Assembly: GCA_016779605.1 (NCBI GenBank)
Contig: JADHNH010000016.1
Span: 1-46,749 of the forward strand
From: Nevskia sp.
Lineage (GTDB): Bacteria > Pseudomonadota > Gammaproteobacteria > Nevskiales > Nevskiaceae
Length of the DNA stretch: 46,749 nt
Direction of reading: 5' to 3'
Shown piece by piece: positions 18,157 through 26,604 of the stretch; within the stretch, counting starts at the first letter, position 1, and the number at the start of each line of letters is the position of its first letter. The notes beneath the pieces are model-generated. The model was not told the origin of the DNA. It saw only the letters and a program-made list of their open reading frames with translations, and made no database searches. Made by a program: the position numbers and the translations under genes.

Positions 18157-20714
18157 ACCACTTCCTTCACCCCGCCGGCGATCAGCGCGGCGGTGTCCAG
18201 CAGCACGCGCGGCAGCACCAGCCCGCCGGGCGACGCCAGGTAGCGCGGGCGCCACTGGGGCCCGAATTTGTCCTTGTAGCGCCGCAGGCCCTCGAAGTTG
18301 TAGAACGGCTCGCCGAAGCGGTGCACCAGCACCCCCAGCTTGTGCCAGAACGGCGCCAGCGGATGCTTTTCCAGGCCCGCCAGCGGCGCCATGCCCAGGT
18401 TGAACCAGCGGTAGCCCTGCGACTTGCCCCACAGCAGCAGCTCGACGAACAGGTAGTCCATCACGCCCTTGGGCGCGTCGCGGCCGTAGCGCATCAGGTC
18501 GATGGAGAACTCCTCGCGGTTGCTCCACAGCCACAGGTTGGTGAACGCCACCACCCGCCCGTCCAGCTCCACGCAGGCGCAGGAAAAGCGCCGCAGGTAG
18601 TCGGGCGAGAAGCGGCCTACCGAAAAGCCCTTCTCGGAGGTGGCCTTGGACAGCAGCCACTCGTCGGAGATCTGCTGCAGGCGCGGCAGCAACGGCACCA
18701 CTTCCGCCGGCGGCAGCACGCGGAACGCAACCTTCTGCTTGGCGCAGCGGCGGTAGTCGTTGCGCAGGCCGCTGCGCGCCGAACCCTCCAGGCCGAACTC
18801 CGGCAGGAACACGCGCGCTTCCTCGCCGAGCTTGGCCAGCTCCAGGCCGAGGTCCAGGTACAGCGGCAGCCGCTCGGCGCTGACCTGATAGAACACCGGC
18901 CAGCAGGAGCTGCGGTCGCACAGCTCGCGGAAGCTCCAGCACAGCGCCTCGAAGCGCGCCGGGTTGCCCGCCGGATCGCCCAGCGCCACCATCGAGCGGC
19001 CGGAGCGCTGGTACATGATGAAGGCGTCGCCGTCCGGCGCGAACAGCAGTTGCTTGTCGCCGAGCAGGGCCAGGTAGGCCAGCGTGTCCTGGCTGTCCAC
19101 GGCGATGCGCGCGGCCTTCTCGATGGCCGGCGCGTCGGGCATCGAGGGCTCCTCGCGCGAGGGGCTGAACAGGTGCCAGAGCATGAACGCGGTGGCCAGC
19201 AGCACCGTCAGCAGGCCGGCGCGCATGACGCGCGGGGCGTCGTCGTCGAAGGCGAACTGCCACCACAGCTCGTGCGCGTACTGCACGTCGCGGTAGGCCG
19301 CCACCGACAGCAGCACGGCCGCCGCCACCACCAGCACCACCGCCACCACCCAGGCCCGCGAGGAGCGCAGGTCCAGCAGCGAGGAACGCCGGTAGAAACG
19401 GCTGCGCGTGATCCACAGCACCATGCCGACCGCCGCCAGCAGGGTCGCCTCCTCGTAGTCCAGGCCCTTGAGCAGCGAGGCGCCGATGCCGGCGACCACC
19501 AGCACCATGGCGGTCCACCAGGCGCCGTCCAGCCGCTGCAGCAGCCCGCGCGCCAGGATCAGCAGACCCACGCCCACCGCGCTGCCGATCAGGTGCGACA
19601 GCTCCAGCACCGGCAGCGGCACGATGCCGCGCAGCCACTCCATGCGGCTGTCGATTTCCGGCGTGGCCCCGGACAGCAGCAGCACGGTGCCGCCCAGGAA
19701 CACCGCCGCGGCGACCGCGCGCGGCGCGAACCGCTCCATCCAGATCTGCACCGTGGCGGTCCAGCGCTGCAGGTGGCGGCGCCGGTCCAGGGCGCCGCGC
19801 CCGATCAGCAGGCCGATGCCCAGCACCAGGGGCACGAAGTAATAGATGAAGCGGTACAGCAGCACCGCGCCGGCGGTGGATTCGTCGGCCGCGCCCGGCA
19901 GCGCCGACAGCAGGCCGATCAGCACAGTCTCGAACACGCCCAGGCCGCCCGGCGTGTTGCTGAGCACGCCGGCCTGCAGCGACAGCACGTACAGGCCGAG
20001 GAAACCCAGGTAGTGCAGGCCGAATTGCGGCGGCAGCAGCACGTAGAGCGAGGCGGCGGCAAAGCACAGGTCGATGCTGGCGACCAACAGCTGGCCGAGG
20101 GTGACGCCGAACGGCGGCAGCTTGAACTGGTGCCGGCCGATGCGCATGGGCTCGGTCTTGCGCAATGTCAGCCACAGGTACAGGCACAGGCCGATAAGGA
20201 TCGCCGCGCCGAGCACGCGCAGCTGCCAGCCGTGCAGGAACAGCAGCTGCCTGGCCTCGTGCGCCGACAGCAGCAGGGACAGGCCCAGCAGCGTGCCCAC
20301 GCCCAGCGCGAAGGTGCCGGACACCAGGCCGACGACGCCGGCGATCTCCATCGTCGACAGCCCGTCCGCCGAATAGCCGCGGTAGCGCACCGAGCCGCCG
20401 GACAGCCAGGACATGCCGGTGCTGTGGCCGATGGCGAAGGCGGTGAACGAGGTCAGCGCCGCCTGGCGCCACGGCAGCGGATGGCCGACGCCGCGCAGCG
20501 CCAGGTAGTCGTAAAACGTGAGCATGGTGTAGCTGCACACGGTGAAGAACACGCAGGCCAGCACCCGCGACAGCGGGATCTCGCCCAGGCTCGACATCAC
20601 CTTGGCCGGGCTCAGGTCGGCCAGCAGGTGCCGCAGCACCACCACCGCAACCACGAACACGCCGATCGTGATCGCCGTGAGGACGATGGACTTGTAGTCG
20701 CGGACGGCGGTCAT
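18147..20714 (-). CDS. mprF: MprF-type bifunctional lysylphosphatidylglycerol synthase/flippase
   Basis: The 855-residue product has about 14 membrane segments in residues 1-515, with the flippase motif region (S-N-T-P-G-G-L-G-V-F-E). A cytoplasmic DUF2156/GNAT-like synthase domain at about 540-850 includes G-D-P-A-G, R-N-D-Y-R-R and F-N-L-G-M-A-P-L. It transfers an aminoacyl group, typically lysine, from tRNA to phosphatidylglycerol and flips the product, lowering surface negative charge. Its stop overlaps the start of the VirJ/AcvB-like gene, matching the lpiA-acvB pair. An ATG nine codons earlier (20741) is possible, but a TAGAAT -10-like box overlaps it, so 20714 is preferred. Confidence 0.93.
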   Translation of the reverse strand: MTAVRDYKSIVLTAITIGVFVVAVVVLRHLLADLSPAKVMSSLGEIPLSRVLACVFFTVCSYTMLTFYDYLALRGVGHPLPWRQAALTSFTAFAIGHSTGMSWLSGGSVRYRGYSADGLSTMEIAGVVGLVSGTFALGVGTLLGLSLLLSAHEARQLLFLHGWQLRVLGAAILIGLCLYLWLTLRKTEPMRIGRHQFKLPPFGVTLGQLLVASIDLCFAAASLYVLLPPQFGLHYLGFLGLYVLSLQAGVLSNTPGGLGVFETVLIGLLSALPGAADESTAGAVLLYRFIYYFVPLVLGIGLLIGRGALDRRRHLQRWTATVQIWMERFAPRAVAAAVFLGGTVLLLSGATPEIDSRMEWLRGIVPLPVLELSHLIGSAVGVGLLILARGLLQRLDGAWWTAMVLVVAGIGASLLKGLDYEEATLLAAVGMVLWITRSRFYRRSSLLDLRSSRAWVVAVVLVVAAAVLLSVAAYRDVQYAHELWWQFAFDDDAPRVMRAGLLTVLLATAFMLWHLFSPSREEPSMPDAPAIEKAARIAVDSQDTLAYLALLGDKQLLFAPDGDAFIMYQRSGRSMVALGDPAGNPARFEALCWSFRELCDRSSCWPVFYQVSAERLPLYLDLGLELAKLGEEARVFLPEFGLEGSARSGLRNDYRRCAKQKVAFRVLPPAEVVPLLPRLQQISDEWLLSKATSEKGFSVGRFSPDYLRRFSCACVELDGRVVAFTNLWLWSNREEFSIDLMRYGRDAPKGVMDYLFVELLLWGKSQGYRWFNLGMAPLAGLEKHPLAPFWHKLGVLVHRFGEPFYNFEGLRRYKDKFGPQWRPRYLASPGGLVLPRVLLDTAALIAGGVKEVVWK

Positions 20715-20993
20715 TGGCGGGCGGGCGGCACGATTGCACATTCTAGCGGGGCCGCCGCAGGCGCGGCCGGCGCGGCGCCATGCCGCCCGCGGGCGGGCGG
20801 CACGCGGCGGGGCGCAGCGCCACCCCGCGGGGTCTCAGGAAACGGCAAGTGGCGCCACCGGGCCGGCTCTCCGCCTTTTATGACCGTGTATCGGAAAGCG
20901 GGCGTCCGCCCGGCGCAAACGGTGGCGGCGGCGCCCCCCCGGCGACAACATGTGGCGGTCGGGGTTCACCTGTCCCACGGGAGCGCAGCGGCA

Positions 20994-21608
20994 ATGCGGC
21001 CAAACGAGCGGATGCTGACGGATCTGGTGCCGGTCACGGCGCGCGGCGAGGCAACCCGCCGCAAGCTGCTGGCGGCCGCCGAGGAGGAGTTCGGCGGCAA
21101 GGGCTTCCATCCCGCCTCGGTCAGCTCGATCACCACCCGCGCCGGCGTCGGCCAGGGCACGTTCTACCTGTATTTCCGCAGCAAGGAAGAGATCTTCGTG
21201 ACGCTGGTGCGCGAGATCGGCGGCACGCTGCGCCGGCGCATGCGCAGCGCCGCCGAGCAGGCCGCCGACCACCTGGAAGCCGAGCGCCTCGGGCTGCGGA
21301 CATTGCTGGACTTCACCTACGAGCATCCGGGGCTGCTGCGCATCGTGCAGGAATCGCAGTTCGTCGACGAGGCGGTGTTCCGCGAGTACCACGAGCGCCT
21401 GGCCAAGAGCTGCGCCGACAGCCTGCGCGACGCCGCGCAGCGCGGCGAGAGCACGCCGGGCGACGCCGATACGCGCGCCTGGGCGGTCATGGGCATCGGC
21501 CATGCCCTGGGCATGCGCTGGTGCCTGTGGCAAGGCCGGCTGCCGGACGACAAGGTGATCGACGAGGCGATGCAGCTGGTGTCGCGCGGCATCGCACTCA
21601 ACGCCTGA
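20994..21608 (+). CDS. TetR family transcriptional regulator
   Basis: The 204-residue product has an N-terminal TetR helix-turn-helix: R-R-K-L-L-A-A-A-E-E-E-F-G-G-K-G-F-H-P-A-S-V-S-S-I-T-T-R-A-G-V-G-Q-G-T-F-Y-L-Y-F-R-S-K-E-E (residues 22-66). An unassigned helical ligand domain follows. GGGAG precedes the ATG by 13 bases. It converges on an SMP-30 gene and is divergent from mprF across 279 bp of very GC-rich DNA in which I see no clear operator. The ligand and targets cannot be told from sequence. Confidence 0.88.
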   Translation: MRPNERMLTDLVPVTARGEATRRKLLAAAEEEFGGKGFHPASVSSITTRAGVGQGTFYLYFRSKEEIFVTLVREIGGTLRRRMRSAAEQAADHLEAERLGLRTLLDFTYEHPGLLRIVQESQFVDEAVFREYHERLAKSCADSLRDAAQRGESTPGDADTRAWAVMGIGHALGMRWCLWQGRLPDDKVIDEAMQLVSRGIALNA

Positions 21609-21671
21609 AGCGCGCACGGCGGGCGCCCGACCACCCCCGCGGGGCAGCCGGGCTTGCAGCGGCCCGGCGAA

Positions 21672-22580
21672 TCAGGGCAGCCCGGCGTGCGGCACCTTCA
21701 CCCGCACCGCGAGGATCTCCGCATCGGTGGCTTGCTTGCGCTCTTCCTCGCCGAACGACGGCGCGGCGCACAGGAACAGGGTGCGGCCGTCGTCGCCGCC
21801 CAGCATGCAGGCGTAGACACCGGTCTCGCCGCTGGAGATTTCCTCCAGGATGCGGCCGCCCTCGGCCACGCGCACCGCACGGTGGTGCAGCGCGTCGGCC
21901 ACCCAGATGGCACCCTCGGCGTCCAGGCAGATGCCGTCCGGGACGATCGCCGCGCTGCCCAGGAAGGCGTGCGCGTCGGTGGTCTTCGGCGGCTCGCCGA
22001 TCTGCGCCCAGATGCGCTGGTTGGACAGGCTGCCGTCCGCGCCCACGGTGAACGCGGCCAGGCTCTGGCCGAACGACTCGGCCACCACCAGGGTGCGGCC
22101 GTCGGGCGTCATCGCCATGCCGTTGGGGAAGCGCAGGCCGTGGGCGGCAACCTGCGCCTTGCCGTCCGCATCGACCCGGATCAGCACCGTGCTGGCCATC
22201 GGCGCGCCCGCCATCAGGTCGAAACCGAAGTTGCCGACCCAGGCGCGGCCCTTGGCGTCCACCAGCATGTCGTTCAGGTGGTGCGGCGCCAGCTTCGACA
22301 GGTCGGCGTGCTCCACCAGCGCGCCGGAAGGCTCGCGGCGCAACAGCTTGCGGTCGCGCATCGACACGATCAGGGCGCGGCCGTCGGGCAGGAAGCCGAG
22401 GCCGGACGGCTGCTGCGGCACGCGGGCGATGGTTTCCACGGTGCCTTTGGCATCCACCGCGACGACGCGGTGGCTGTAGAAGTCCGACAGCCAGAGGCGG
22501 CCCTGGTGCCAGCGCGGGCACTCCAGGAAGGTGAAGCCTCCGGCCAGCGTGGTCAGTCCGGGATGGGCAGGCGATGCCAT
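21672..22580 (-). CDS. SMP-30/gluconolactonase/LRE family protein
   Basis: The 302-residue product is a six-bladed beta-propeller lactonase. Candidate metal ligands are E20 (F-L-E-C-P-R-W), N103 (H-L-N-D-M-L), N153 (F-P-N-G-M) and D215 (V-P-D-G-I-C-L-D), as in regucalcin and gluconolactonases. It probably hydrolyses a sugar lactone or similar cyclic ester in the cytoplasm; no signal peptide is seen. The ATG at 22580 follows GGAGG by nine bases, and the longer open frame upstream overlaps the divergent ydfG. No sugar pathway genes adjoin it, so the substrate is open. Confidence 0.88.
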   Translation of the reverse strand: MASPAHPGLTTLAGGFTFLECPRWHQGRLWLSDFYSHRVVAVDAKGTVETIARVPQQPSGLGFLPDGRALIVSMRDRKLLRREPSGALVEHADLSKLAPHHLNDMLVDAKGRAWVGNFGFDLMAGAPMASTVLIRVDADGKAQVAAHGLRFPNGMAMTPDGRTLVVAESFGQSLAAFTVGADGSLSNQRIWAQIGEPPKTTDAHAFLGSAAIVPDGICLDAEGAIWVADALHHRAVRVAEGGRILEEISSGETGVYACMLGGDDGRTLFLCAAPSFGEEERKQATDAEILAVRVKVPHAGLP

Positions 22581-22698
22581 GTGGTTTCCTCCATTGGGCC
22601 TGGTCGGTTTTTTGAGTCGCCGACCGGAGGATAACAGACCGCTTCGCGCCTGACGGCGGTCATAATAGGACCATTCCCAAGCATCGCCGAGACCCGTC

Positions 22699-23442
22699 AT
22701 GATCGTCTTCGTCACCGGCGCCACCGCCGGATTCGGTGCCGCCATCGCCCGCCGCTTCGCCGCCGACGGCGCCAGGGTGGTTGCCGCCGGCCGCCGCGGC
22801 GACCGCCTGCAGGCGCTGCGCGAAGAGCTCGGCACGCGCCTGCTGCCGCTGGAGCTGGACGTGCGCGACCGCGCCGCGGTGGACGCGGCGGTGGCCGGCC
22901 TGCCGGCCGAATTCGCCGAGGTCGACATCCTGGTCAACAACGCCGGGCTGGCGCAGGGGCTCCACCCGGCGCAGACGGCCGACCTCGACGACTGGGATCG
23001 CATGATCGACACCAACATCAAGGGCCTGACCTACTGCACCCGCGCGCTGCTGCCGGGCATGGTGGCGCGCAACCGCGGCCACGTCGTCAACATCGGCTCG
23101 GTCGCCGGCGAATGGCCCTACCCCGGCGGCAACGTCTACGGCGGCACCAAGGCCTTCGTGCGCCAGTTCAGCCTGAACCTGATCGCGGACCTGTTGGGCA
23201 CCCGCGTGCGCGTCAGCGAGATCGAGCCCGGCATGGCGGAAACCGAGTTCTCGCTGGTGCGCTTCCACGGCGATGCCGCGCGCGCCGGCGCGGTCTACTC
23301 CGGCATCAAGCCGCTGTCGGCCGAGGACATCGCCGACACCGTGCACTGGATCGTGAGCCGGCCGCCGCACGTCAACATCAACACCATTTCGCTGATGCCG
23401 GTGAATCAGTCGTTCGCGGGATTCACCATAAAGCGCGAATGA
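22699..23442 (+). CDS. ydfG: NADP-dependent 3-hydroxy acid dehydrogenase YdfG-like SDR
   Basis: The 247-residue product follows E. coli YdfG closely from end to end: M-I-V-F-V-T-G-A-T-A-G-F-G at the cofactor site, N-N-A-G-L-A, S134/Y147/K151 as catalytic triad (G-G-N-V-Y-G-G-T-K-A-F-V-R-Q-F-S), and a tail with H-V-N-I-N-T-I-S-L-M-P-V-N-Q-S. YdfG oxidises L-allo-threonine, serine and 3-hydroxy acids and reduces malonic semialdehyde. It is cytoplasmic. It is divergent from the SMP-30 gene, and ada follows 139 bp later with its own apparent control site. Confidence 0.93.
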   Translation: MIVFVTGATAGFGAAIARRFAADGARVVAAGRRGDRLQALREELGTRLLPLELDVRDRAAVDAAVAGLPAEFAEVDILVNNAGLAQGLHPAQTADLDDWDRMIDTNIKGLTYCTRALLPGMVARNRGHVVNIGSVAGEWPYPGGNVYGGTKAFVRQFSLNLIADLLGTRVRVSEIEPGMAETEFSLVRFHGDAARAGAVYSGIKPLSAEDIADTVHWIVSRPPHVNINTISLMPVNQSFAGFTIKRE

Positions 23443-23488
23443 CACCACCGGCAGCCGGCAGGGTAAGGGGGCGCTGCCGCAGCTGCCG

Positions 23489-23501
23489 AATTCAAAAGCA
23501 A
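23489..23501 (+). promoter_or_regulatory. Candidate Ada box upstream of ada
   Basis: AATTCAAAAGCAA fits the AAT-N6-GCAA form of the E. coli Ada box (AATTAAAGCGCAA). It lies 80 bp before the ada ATG, where methylated Ada would act as activator. No strong -35/-10 pair is visible after it. Confidence 0.5.
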
Positions 23502-23581
23502 GAGCCGGAGTGCGGCGCAAGGCGCGGGCGCAGAACATACGTTCACCGCTCGAACCCAGAGCCGCAGAACGGAGACTTTCG

Positions 23582-24664
23582 ATGAACATGCCCGCCGCCA
23601 ACGCCGCACTCGCCGCCGCCACCCAGGCCGACCCGCGCTGGGCCGCGGTGGTCGCACGCGACCCCGCCGCCGACGGCACTTTCTACTACTCGGTGCGCAC
23701 CACCGGCGTCTACTGCCGCCCCTCCTGCGCCGCCCGCCTGGCGCGGCCCGAGAACGTGCGCTTCCACGACACGCCGCAAGCCGCCGCCGCGGCGGGCTTT
23801 CGCCCCTGCAAGCGCTGCCGGCCGGACCGGCCGGCGCTGGCCGAGCAGCACGCCGCGAAGATCACCCAGGCCTGCCGGCTGATCGAGCGCGCGGAGGAGC
23901 TGCCGAGCCTGGCGCAGCTGGCGCGGCGCGCCGCCATGAGCCCTTATCATTTCCATCGCCTGTTCAAGGCTGCCACCGGGCTGACCCCGAAAGCCTATGC
24001 GCTGGCGCACCGCGCCGGGCGCGTGCGCCGCGAACTCGGCCGCGGCGGCACGACGGTGACGCAGGCGATCTTCGGCGCCGGCTACAACTCCAATGCGCGC
24101 TTCTACGAAAAGTCCCGGGAGGTGCTCGGCATGACGCCCAGCGCCTATCGCGCCGGCGGCGCCGACACCGAGATCCGCTTCGCCGTGGGCCAGTGTTCGC
24201 TGGGCGCGATCCTGGTGGCCAGCAGCTCGGTCGGCATCTGCGCCATCCTGCTGGGCGACGATCCGGACGCGCTGGTCCGCGACCTGCAGGACCGATTCCC
24301 ACGTGCCACCCTGATCGGCGGCGACGCCGGCTTCGAGACCCTGGTCGCGCGCGTGGTGGGCTTGGTGGAACAGCCGGCGCTGGGCCTGGACCTGCCGCTG
24401 GACGTGCGCGGCACCGCCTTCCAGCAGCGGGTCTGGCGCGCCCTGCAGGAGATTCCCGCCGGCGCCACCGCCAGCTACACCGACGTCGCCCGGCGCATCG
24501 GCGCGCCGCGGTCGGTGCGGGCGGTGGCCCAGGCCTGCGGCGCCAACGCGCTGGCGGTGGCCATCCCCTGCCATCGCGTGGTGCGCAACGACGGTGGACT
24601 GTCGGGCTACCGCTGGGGCGTGGAACGCAAGCGCGCGCTGCTGGACAAGGAAGCGCGCGCATGA
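23582..24664 (+). CDS. ada: Bifunctional Ada: methylphosphotriester-accepting regulator and O6-methylguanine-DNA methyltransferase
   Basis: The 360-residue product has all the parts of E. coli Ada. The zinc domain has C45, C49, C76 and C79 (Y-C-R-P-S-C ... R-P-C-K-R-C); C45 takes the methyl from phosphotriesters. An AraC-type helix-turn-helix lies at about 90-185. The C-terminal MGMT domain has I-P-C-H-R-V-V with the acceptor Cys. Methylated Ada activates the adaptive response. The ATG at 23582 has GGAGA seven bases before it. Its stop overlaps the next start as ATGA. Confidence 0.96.
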   Translation: MNMPAANAALAAATQADPRWAAVVARDPAADGTFYYSVRTTGVYCRPSCAARLARPENVRFHDTPQAAAAAGFRPCKRCRPDRPALAEQHAAKITQACRLIERAEELPSLAQLARRAAMSPYHFHRLFKAATGLTPKAYALAHRAGRVRRELGRGGTTVTQAIFGAGYNSNARFYEKSREVLGMTPSAYRAGGADTEIRFAVGQCSLGAILVASSSVGICAILLGDDPDALVRDLQDRFPRATLIGGDAGFETLVARVVGLVEQPALGLDLPLDVRGTAFQQRVWRALQEIPAGATASYTDVARRIGAPRSVRAVAQACGANALAVAIPCHRVVRNDGGLSGYRWGVERKRALLDKEARA

Positions 24665-25401
24665 GCGCGGTGCTGGAGCCCCTTGCCGCGGCCGGCGGCC
24701 TGGAGGCGCGTATCGCGGCCCTGGACTGGCCGGGCATCGCCACCGCGCTCGACGCCGGCGGCGCAGCGGTGATCACGGCGCTGCTGGATGCGCAAGAGTG
24801 CGCGGCGCTGGCGCAGCTGTACCGGCAGGATGCCGGCTTTCGCAGCCGCGTGGTGATGCAGCGCCACGGCTACGGCCGCGGCGAGTACAGGTACTTCGCC
24901 TACCCGCTGCCGGCCATGGTTGCGCGCCTGCGCGAGGCGCTGTACCCGCACCTGGCGCCGGTCGCCAACCGCTGGAGCGCGGCCATGGGCAGCGCCGTGC
25001 GCTTCCCGTCAGTGCATGCCGAGTTCATCGCGCGCTGCCACGCCGCCGGACAGCTGCGGCCCACGCCGCTGCTGCTGGAATACTGCGCGGACGACTACAA
25101 CTGCCTGCACCAGGACCTTTACGGCGAGCACGTGTTCCCGCTGCAGGCGGCTATCCTGCTGTCGGCGCCCGGCCGCGACTTCACCGGCGGCGAGTTCGTC
25201 CTGACCGAGCAGCGCCCGCGCATGCAGTCGCGCCCCGAGGTGGTGCCGCTGCGCCAGGGCGACGCCGTGGTGTTCGCCGTGCATCACCGGCCGGTGCAGG
25301 GCACGCGCGGCATTTACCGCGTGAACATGCGTCACGGCGTGAGCCGCATCCGTTCGGGGCGGCGGCATACGCTGGGCGTTATTTTTCACGATGCGCTTTA
25401 G
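24661..25401 (+). CDS. 2OG-Fe(II) oxygenase, COG3826-like, Ada-associated
   Basis: The 246-residue product overlaps ada by four bases and is surely translated with it. The iron triad is visible as H150 and D152 in C-L-H-Q-D-L-Y and H225 in N-M-R-H-G-V-S, with an Arg-rich segment after it for 2-oxoglutarate. The P-L-L-L-E-Y-C-A-D-D-Y-N and F-T-G-G-E-F-V motifs are those of an uncharacterised dioxygenase family often found beside ada. Inference: it removes alkyl groups from nucleic acid or protein in the adaptive response, complementing AlkB. The substrate is unknown. Confidence 0.85.
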   Translation: MSAVLEPLAAAGGLEARIAALDWPGIATALDAGGAAVITALLDAQECAALAQLYRQDAGFRSRVVMQRHGYGRGEYRYFAYPLPAMVARLREALYPHLAPVANRWSAAMGSAVRFPSVHAEFIARCHAAGQLRPTPLLLEYCADDYNCLHQDLYGEHVFPLQAAILLSAPGRDFTGGEFVLTEQRPRMQSRPEVVPLRQGDAVVFAVHHRPVQGTRGIYRVNMRHGVSRIRSGRRHTLGVIFHDAL

Positions 25402-25445
25402 AGAAGTGCCCACGGAACCACACGAGCACGGCTCGCCTGCTGTTC

Positions 25446-25575
25446 GCCTCTCCCTCCGGGAGAGGCCGCGCCGCAAGGCGCGGGTGAGGGGCGCGGCATC
25501 GGCGAAGTTACGCGCCCTGTCGATCCGCCGGCCCCTCACCCTGCCCTCTCCCGAAGGGAGAGGGGGCGCGCTGAG
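25446..25575. repeat. Paired, oppositely oriented CTCTCCC repeat units
   Basis: A unit at 25446-25490 (GCCTCTCCC/GGGAGAGGC, then GGGTGAGGGG) is answered by an inverted unit at 25530-25565 (CCCCTCACCCTGCCCTCTCCC/GGGAGAGGG). The region between the dioxygenase and alkB (419 bp) holds this and the next repeat and no gene that I can see. Confidence 0.8.
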
Positions 25576-25774
25576 ACAATGACTCGATGTCATTGCCTGC
25601 GCCCCCGATGAATTCGCCTGGAGCCCCACTTTTTGACAGTGAGCACGCGAGCGAAGCGAGTCCGAAGGACGCACCCCAGGATGGGGTGCGCAACGCCCGG
25701 CCACCGATGCCCGGGCCGGGCGTTCCGGCAGCCGCACAGTCTCGCCATGGACGGCTGTGCTGAACATGCAAGGG
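25571..25774. repeat. Multi-hairpin dispersed repeat, copy A
   Basis: It contains four short stem-loops: 25577-25595 (CAATGAC/GTCATTG), 25660-25670 (GTCC/GGAC), 25671-25689 (GCACCCC/GGGGTGC) and 25692-25724 (AACGCCCGGCC/GGCCGGGCGTT). A second copy in the same orientation lies at 46281-46486. Some frames through it are open, but they are compositional and not convincing as genes. Confidence 0.85.
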
Positions 25775-25820
25775 AATTCAGCGCGATGAGGTTCGGTACG
25801 TGCTTACTTAGCAGCGGCAG

Positions 25821-26474
25821 ATGACTCTCGACCTGTTCACCGAACCGTCCACAGAACCCGCGCCGCCCGAAACCTTCGCTCCCGGCGCGGTGCTGCTGCG
25901 CGCCTTCGCGCTGAAGGACGAAAATGCCATCCTTGCCGCCATTGGGCAGGTGGCCGCAGCCGCCCCGTTCCGCCAGATGGAAACCCCGGGCGGCTTCCGC
26001 ATGTCGGTGGCCATGACCAATTGCGGCGCCCTGGGCTGGGTGACCGACCGCAGCGGCTACCGCTATACGAGCGAGGATCCGCAAAGTGGCCGGGCCTGGC
26101 CGGCCATGCCCGCGATCTTCCGCGCGCTCGCCCAAAGCGCCGCCGCGCAGGCCGGATTCGCGGGCTTCGAGCCGGACGCCTGTCTGGTCAACCGCTACCA
26201 GCCGGGCACGCGGCTGACCCTGCACCAGGACCGCAACGAGAAGGACTTTGCCCAGCCGATCGTGTCGGTGTCGCTCGGCATCCCCGCGGTATTCCTGTTC
26301 GGCGGCCCCAAGCGCGCCGACCGCTGCGCGCGCCTGCGCCTGCTGCACGGCGACGTCGTCGTATGGGGCGGACCCGCACGCCTGCGCTTCCACGGCGTGA
26401 TGCCGCTGGCGCCGGCGGTGCATCCGCTGCAGGGCGCACAGCGCATCAACCTGACCTTGCGCAGGGCCGGGTAA
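25821..26474 (+). CDS. alkB: Alpha-ketoglutarate-dependent DNA dealkylase AlkB
   Basis: The 217-residue product has the AlkB layout and length. Iron ligands are H135 and D137 (T-L-H-Q-D-R-N-E) and H191 (R-F-H-G-V), and R208/R214 in R-I-N-L-T-L-R bind 2-oxoglutarate. N-R-Y-Q-P-G-T-R-L and Y-T-S-E-D-P are the substrate-lid region. It oxidatively removes methyl groups from 1-methyladenine and 3-methylcytosine in DNA and RNA. It follows ada and the COG3826-like gene on the same strand, but a 419-bp repeat block intervenes, so it may have its own promoter. A terminator follows. Confidence 0.95.
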   Translation: MTLDLFTEPSTEPAPPETFAPGAVLLRAFALKDENAILAAIGQVAAAAPFRQMETPGGFRMSVAMTNCGALGWVTDRSGYRYTSEDPQSGRAWPAMPAIFRALAQSAAAQAGFAGFEPDACLVNRYQPGTRLTLHQDRNEKDFAQPIVSVSLGIPAVFLFGGPKRADRCARLRLLHGDVVVWGGPARLRFHGVMPLAPAVHPLQGAQRINLTLRRAG

Positions 26475-26483
26475 GGGCAGGCG

Positions 26484-26519
26484 AAACCCGGCATCGATCG
26501 AATCGAAATGCTGGGTTTT
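26484..26519 (+). terminator. Intrinsic terminator after alkB
   Basis: AAACCCGGCAT (26484-26494) pairs with ATGCTGGGTTT (26508-26518), with one G-U pair in RNA, and runs into TTTTC. It insulates the toxin-antitoxin pair downstream. Confidence 0.75.
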
Positions 26520-26579
26520 CGGTTTGGTTCAACCCAGACTGTCCGGGTTGCCCCGCGCTCGCAGATCGGATGGCGCAAA

Positions 26580-26597
26580 TGTATCCACATGGATACA
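26580..26597 (+). promoter_or_regulatory. Palindromic operator of the toxin-antitoxin pair
   Basis: TGTATCCA at 26580-26587 and TGGATACA at 26590-26597 are perfect 8-bp arms around CA, ending seven bases before the toxin ATG. Its position fits autoregulation by the downstream antitoxin, which has a helix-turn-helix. Confidence 0.75.
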
Positions 26598-26604
26598 ATT
26601 ACGC

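Noticed and set aside
18157-20739. Upstream extension of the VirJ-like frame through mprF
   Set aside because: The frame is open but encodes Arg/Ala/Gly-rich shadow sequence out of frame with mprF; the real start overlaps the mprF stop.
18321-20993. Plus-strand open frame opposite mprF that runs into the TetR gene
   Set aside because: Only the part from 20994 has protein-like sequence and a ribosome binding site; the rest is Gln/Arg/His-rich shadow.
25508-25771. Short open frames in repeat copies A and B
   Set aside because: Both copies give similar peptides because the DNA is a repeat; stems covary rather than codons, and no start signals are evident.
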